This document shows positions 5,761-6,828 of a DNA stretch of 6,828 bases, in pieces. Made by a program: the position numbers and the translations under genes. The DNA lies in NCBI GenBank assembly GCA_023431245.1, contig JAEYXO010000168.1, forward strand, positions 1 through 6,828, written 5' to 3'. Below the pieces are notes generated by a model. The model searched no databases, was not told the origin of the DNA, and was given only the letters and a program-made list of their open reading frames with translations. Each line of letters starts with the position of its first letter. The stretch's first letter is position 1. This DNA comes from Pseudomonadota bacterium. GTDB taxonomy: Bacteria; Pseudomonadota; Gammaproteobacteria; Burkholderiales; SG8-41.

Positions 5761-6828
5761 AGATGTTGATGGACCGCAGTCCGTCTGACTTGATGCCGTA
5801 ACGGGGCACACTGGGTTCGGCGGCATCAAGCCGGCGTGGTCCGCGATCCAGCGGGCTGGCCACACCGCGCCCGCCCTTGTTCATGACGTGCGTGTAAATC
5901 ATCGTCGTTTCCACGCTCTGGTGGCCCAGCAGTTCCTGCACCGTGCGGATGTCGTAACCGCCTTCGATCAGGTGTGTCGCGAAGGAATGGCGCAGCGTGT
6001 GGCAGCTCACCGGTTTGGTGATGCCCGCCGCGCGGGCCGCCTGCTTGACCGCGCGGATCAGGTAATTTTCATAGACATGATGGCGGCGGATTTCACCGCT
6101 GCGCTTGTCCGTCGACAGCTTGTGCGAGGGGAACACGAACTTCCAGCCCCAGTCCTGCGCCGCGCGCGGATACTTCACCGACAGCGCATCCGGCAACTCG
6201 ACGCTGCCGTAACCGGCGGCGAGATCACGCTCATGCAGCAGGCGCACGCGGACGAGATGCTCCTGCAGGGGCTGCACCGTCGGGGCCGGCAGCATGGTCA
6301 CCCGGTCCTTCGCGCCCTTGCCGTCACGGATCACGATCTGGCCGTAACCGAAATCGATGTCCTTCACCCGCAGCTTCAGGCATTCGCGCAGCCGCAGGCC
6401 CGCACCGTAGAGCAGCGCGGCCATGATCCAGCGCGTCCCCTGCAGCCGCGCCAGCAGTGCCGAAGCCTCATCCCGGGTGAGCACCGAAGGTACGCGCGCC
6501 GGGCGCTTTGCGCGATCGAGTCCGTCCAGCCAGGCGAGCGGTTTTGCGAGGACTTCGCGGTAAAGAAACAGCAATGCCGACAAGGCCTGGTTCTGGGTTG
6601 CCGCGGCGACCTTGCGGTCGCGGGCGAGGTGATTGAGAAAAGCCGTGACCGCGGCCTCGCCGAGTTCAGCAGGATGGCGCTTGCCGTGAAAATAAATGAA
6701 GCGCTTGATCCAGTGGACATAGCTTTCTTCCGTGCGCGGGCTGAAATGCTTGCGCCGCACGGCATCACGCACCTGCTGCAGCAGGCGGGGCCTGGGCGGG
6801 TCGGCAGGCGCAGCCTGCCCGCCGGGAT
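5759..6828 (-). CDS. intI: Integron integrase IntI, 5' end cut by the window edge
   Basis: A tyrosine recombinase of the integron integrase family, which inserts and excises gene cassettes by attI x attC recombination. Numbering from the GTG at 6772, the catalytic set is complete: R127 (GAGLRLRE), K155 (GKGAKDR), H258 and R261 (CHTLRHSF), H284 (LLGHQSVE) and nucleophile Y293 (TTMIYTHV). The IntI-only insert is present as LPDALSVKYPRA at 193-204 and on to about 216; XerC/D lack it. The frame remains open from 6773 to the edge, and those 18 codons include PRPRLLQQ before VRDAVRRKHFS, the usual IntI N-terminus. The catalytic residues sit exactly 19 positions before the IntI1 ones I recall (R146, K171, H277, R280, H303, Y312). 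The true start is therefore probably just beyond 6828. After SPLDR (306-310) there is a 27-residue tail, longer than in IntI1. Promoter and attI are out of view. Confidence 0.95.
   Translation of the reverse strand, partial: PGGQAAPADPPRPRLLQQVRDAVRRKHFSPRTEESYVHWIKRFIYFHGKRHPAELGEAAVTAFLNHLARDRKVAAATQNQALSALLFLYREVLAKPLAWLDGLDRAKRPARVPSVLTRDEASALLARLQGTRWIMAALLYGAGLRLRECLKLRVKDIDFGYGQIVIRDGKGAKDRVTMLPAPTVQPLQEHLVRVRLLHERDLAAGYGSVELPDALSVKYPRAAQDWGWKFVFPSHKLSTDKRSGEIRRHHVYENYLIRAVKQAARAAGITKPVSCHTLRHSFATHLIEGGYDIRTVQELLGHQSVETTMIYTHVMNKGGRGVASPLDRGPRRLDAAEPSVPRYGIKSDGLRSINI
5790..5829. repeat. Perfect 9-bp inverted repeat in the 3' end of intI
   Basis: TTGATGCCG (5790-5798) and CGGCATCAA (5821-5829) are exact reverse complements separated by 22 bases. 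Inside, AAC and GTT triplets lie near the stem base, giving a superficial likeness to attC simple sites, but the interior is far too short for a standard attC. The repeat lies within the codons of the IntI C-terminal tail. The left arm continues as part of an attC-arm-like stretch at 5781-5798. Confidence 0.55.

Noticed and set aside
5790..5829. A complete attC recombination site
   Set aside because: The AAC/GTT triplets are not in consensus RYYYAAC/GTTRRRY boxes, and the interior of about 12 bases cannot hold the L boxes and loop of a real attC. Only a partial resemblance is claimed.
1..6828. CRISPR array, tRNA, rRNA, insertion sequence or toxin-antitoxin pair
   Set aside because: I saw no regularly spaced direct repeats, no tRNA cloverleaf, no transposase and no small paired genes; the only repeats are the heptamers and short palindromes listed.

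Overview
The window is high-GC bacterial chromosome, most likely from a betaproteobacterium (Rhodocyclales, Nitrosomonadales or Burkholderiales type). The gene order supports this: a leftward yggU (DUF167)-yggT-proC-yggS block stands back to back with a rightward pilT-pilU pair, an arrangement common in that class. Genus cannot be fixed from the sequence alone. Coding density is high and nearly every gene belongs to a recognisable family.

Left half (37-2590, minus strand): yggS (PLP-binding homeostasis protein) is followed after about 100 bp by proC (pyrroline-5-carboxylate reductase), then yggT (membrane protein) and yggU (DUF167). proC, yggT and yggU are tightly packed: 21 bp between proC and yggT, and a 4-base GTGA overlap between yggT and yggU. 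The yggS-proC gap holds a set of degenerate 7-bp repeats in two opposed arms. Between the arms lie a perfect TATAAT hexamer oriented toward proC and a short palindrome.

Centre (2685-4906, plus strand): pilT and pilU encode the two type IV pilus retraction ATPases. Each has a good ribosome-binding site, a GC hairpin lies between them, and a textbook rho-independent terminator follows pilU. A TauE/SafE-family membrane permease (4958-5707) begins only a few bases past the T-run of that terminator, with no evident ribosome-binding site.

Right edge (5759-6828, minus strand): a tyrosine recombinase with the IntI-specific insert, i.e. an integron integrase. Its frame stays open to the window edge, and the translated residues before the first in-window start codon (GTG at 6772) still match integron integrases, so the gene is cut by the edge. 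In the usual integron layout attI and the cassette array would lie to the right, outside the window. The intI 3' end is unusual: a C-terminal tail, a perfect 9-bp inverted repeat, an attC-arm-like stretch, and then a 40-bp spacer with only 15% GC. This looks like the junction between conserved backbone (pilTU and permease) and an integron platform, the most promising part of the window. I see no wholly new gene system inside the window itself.
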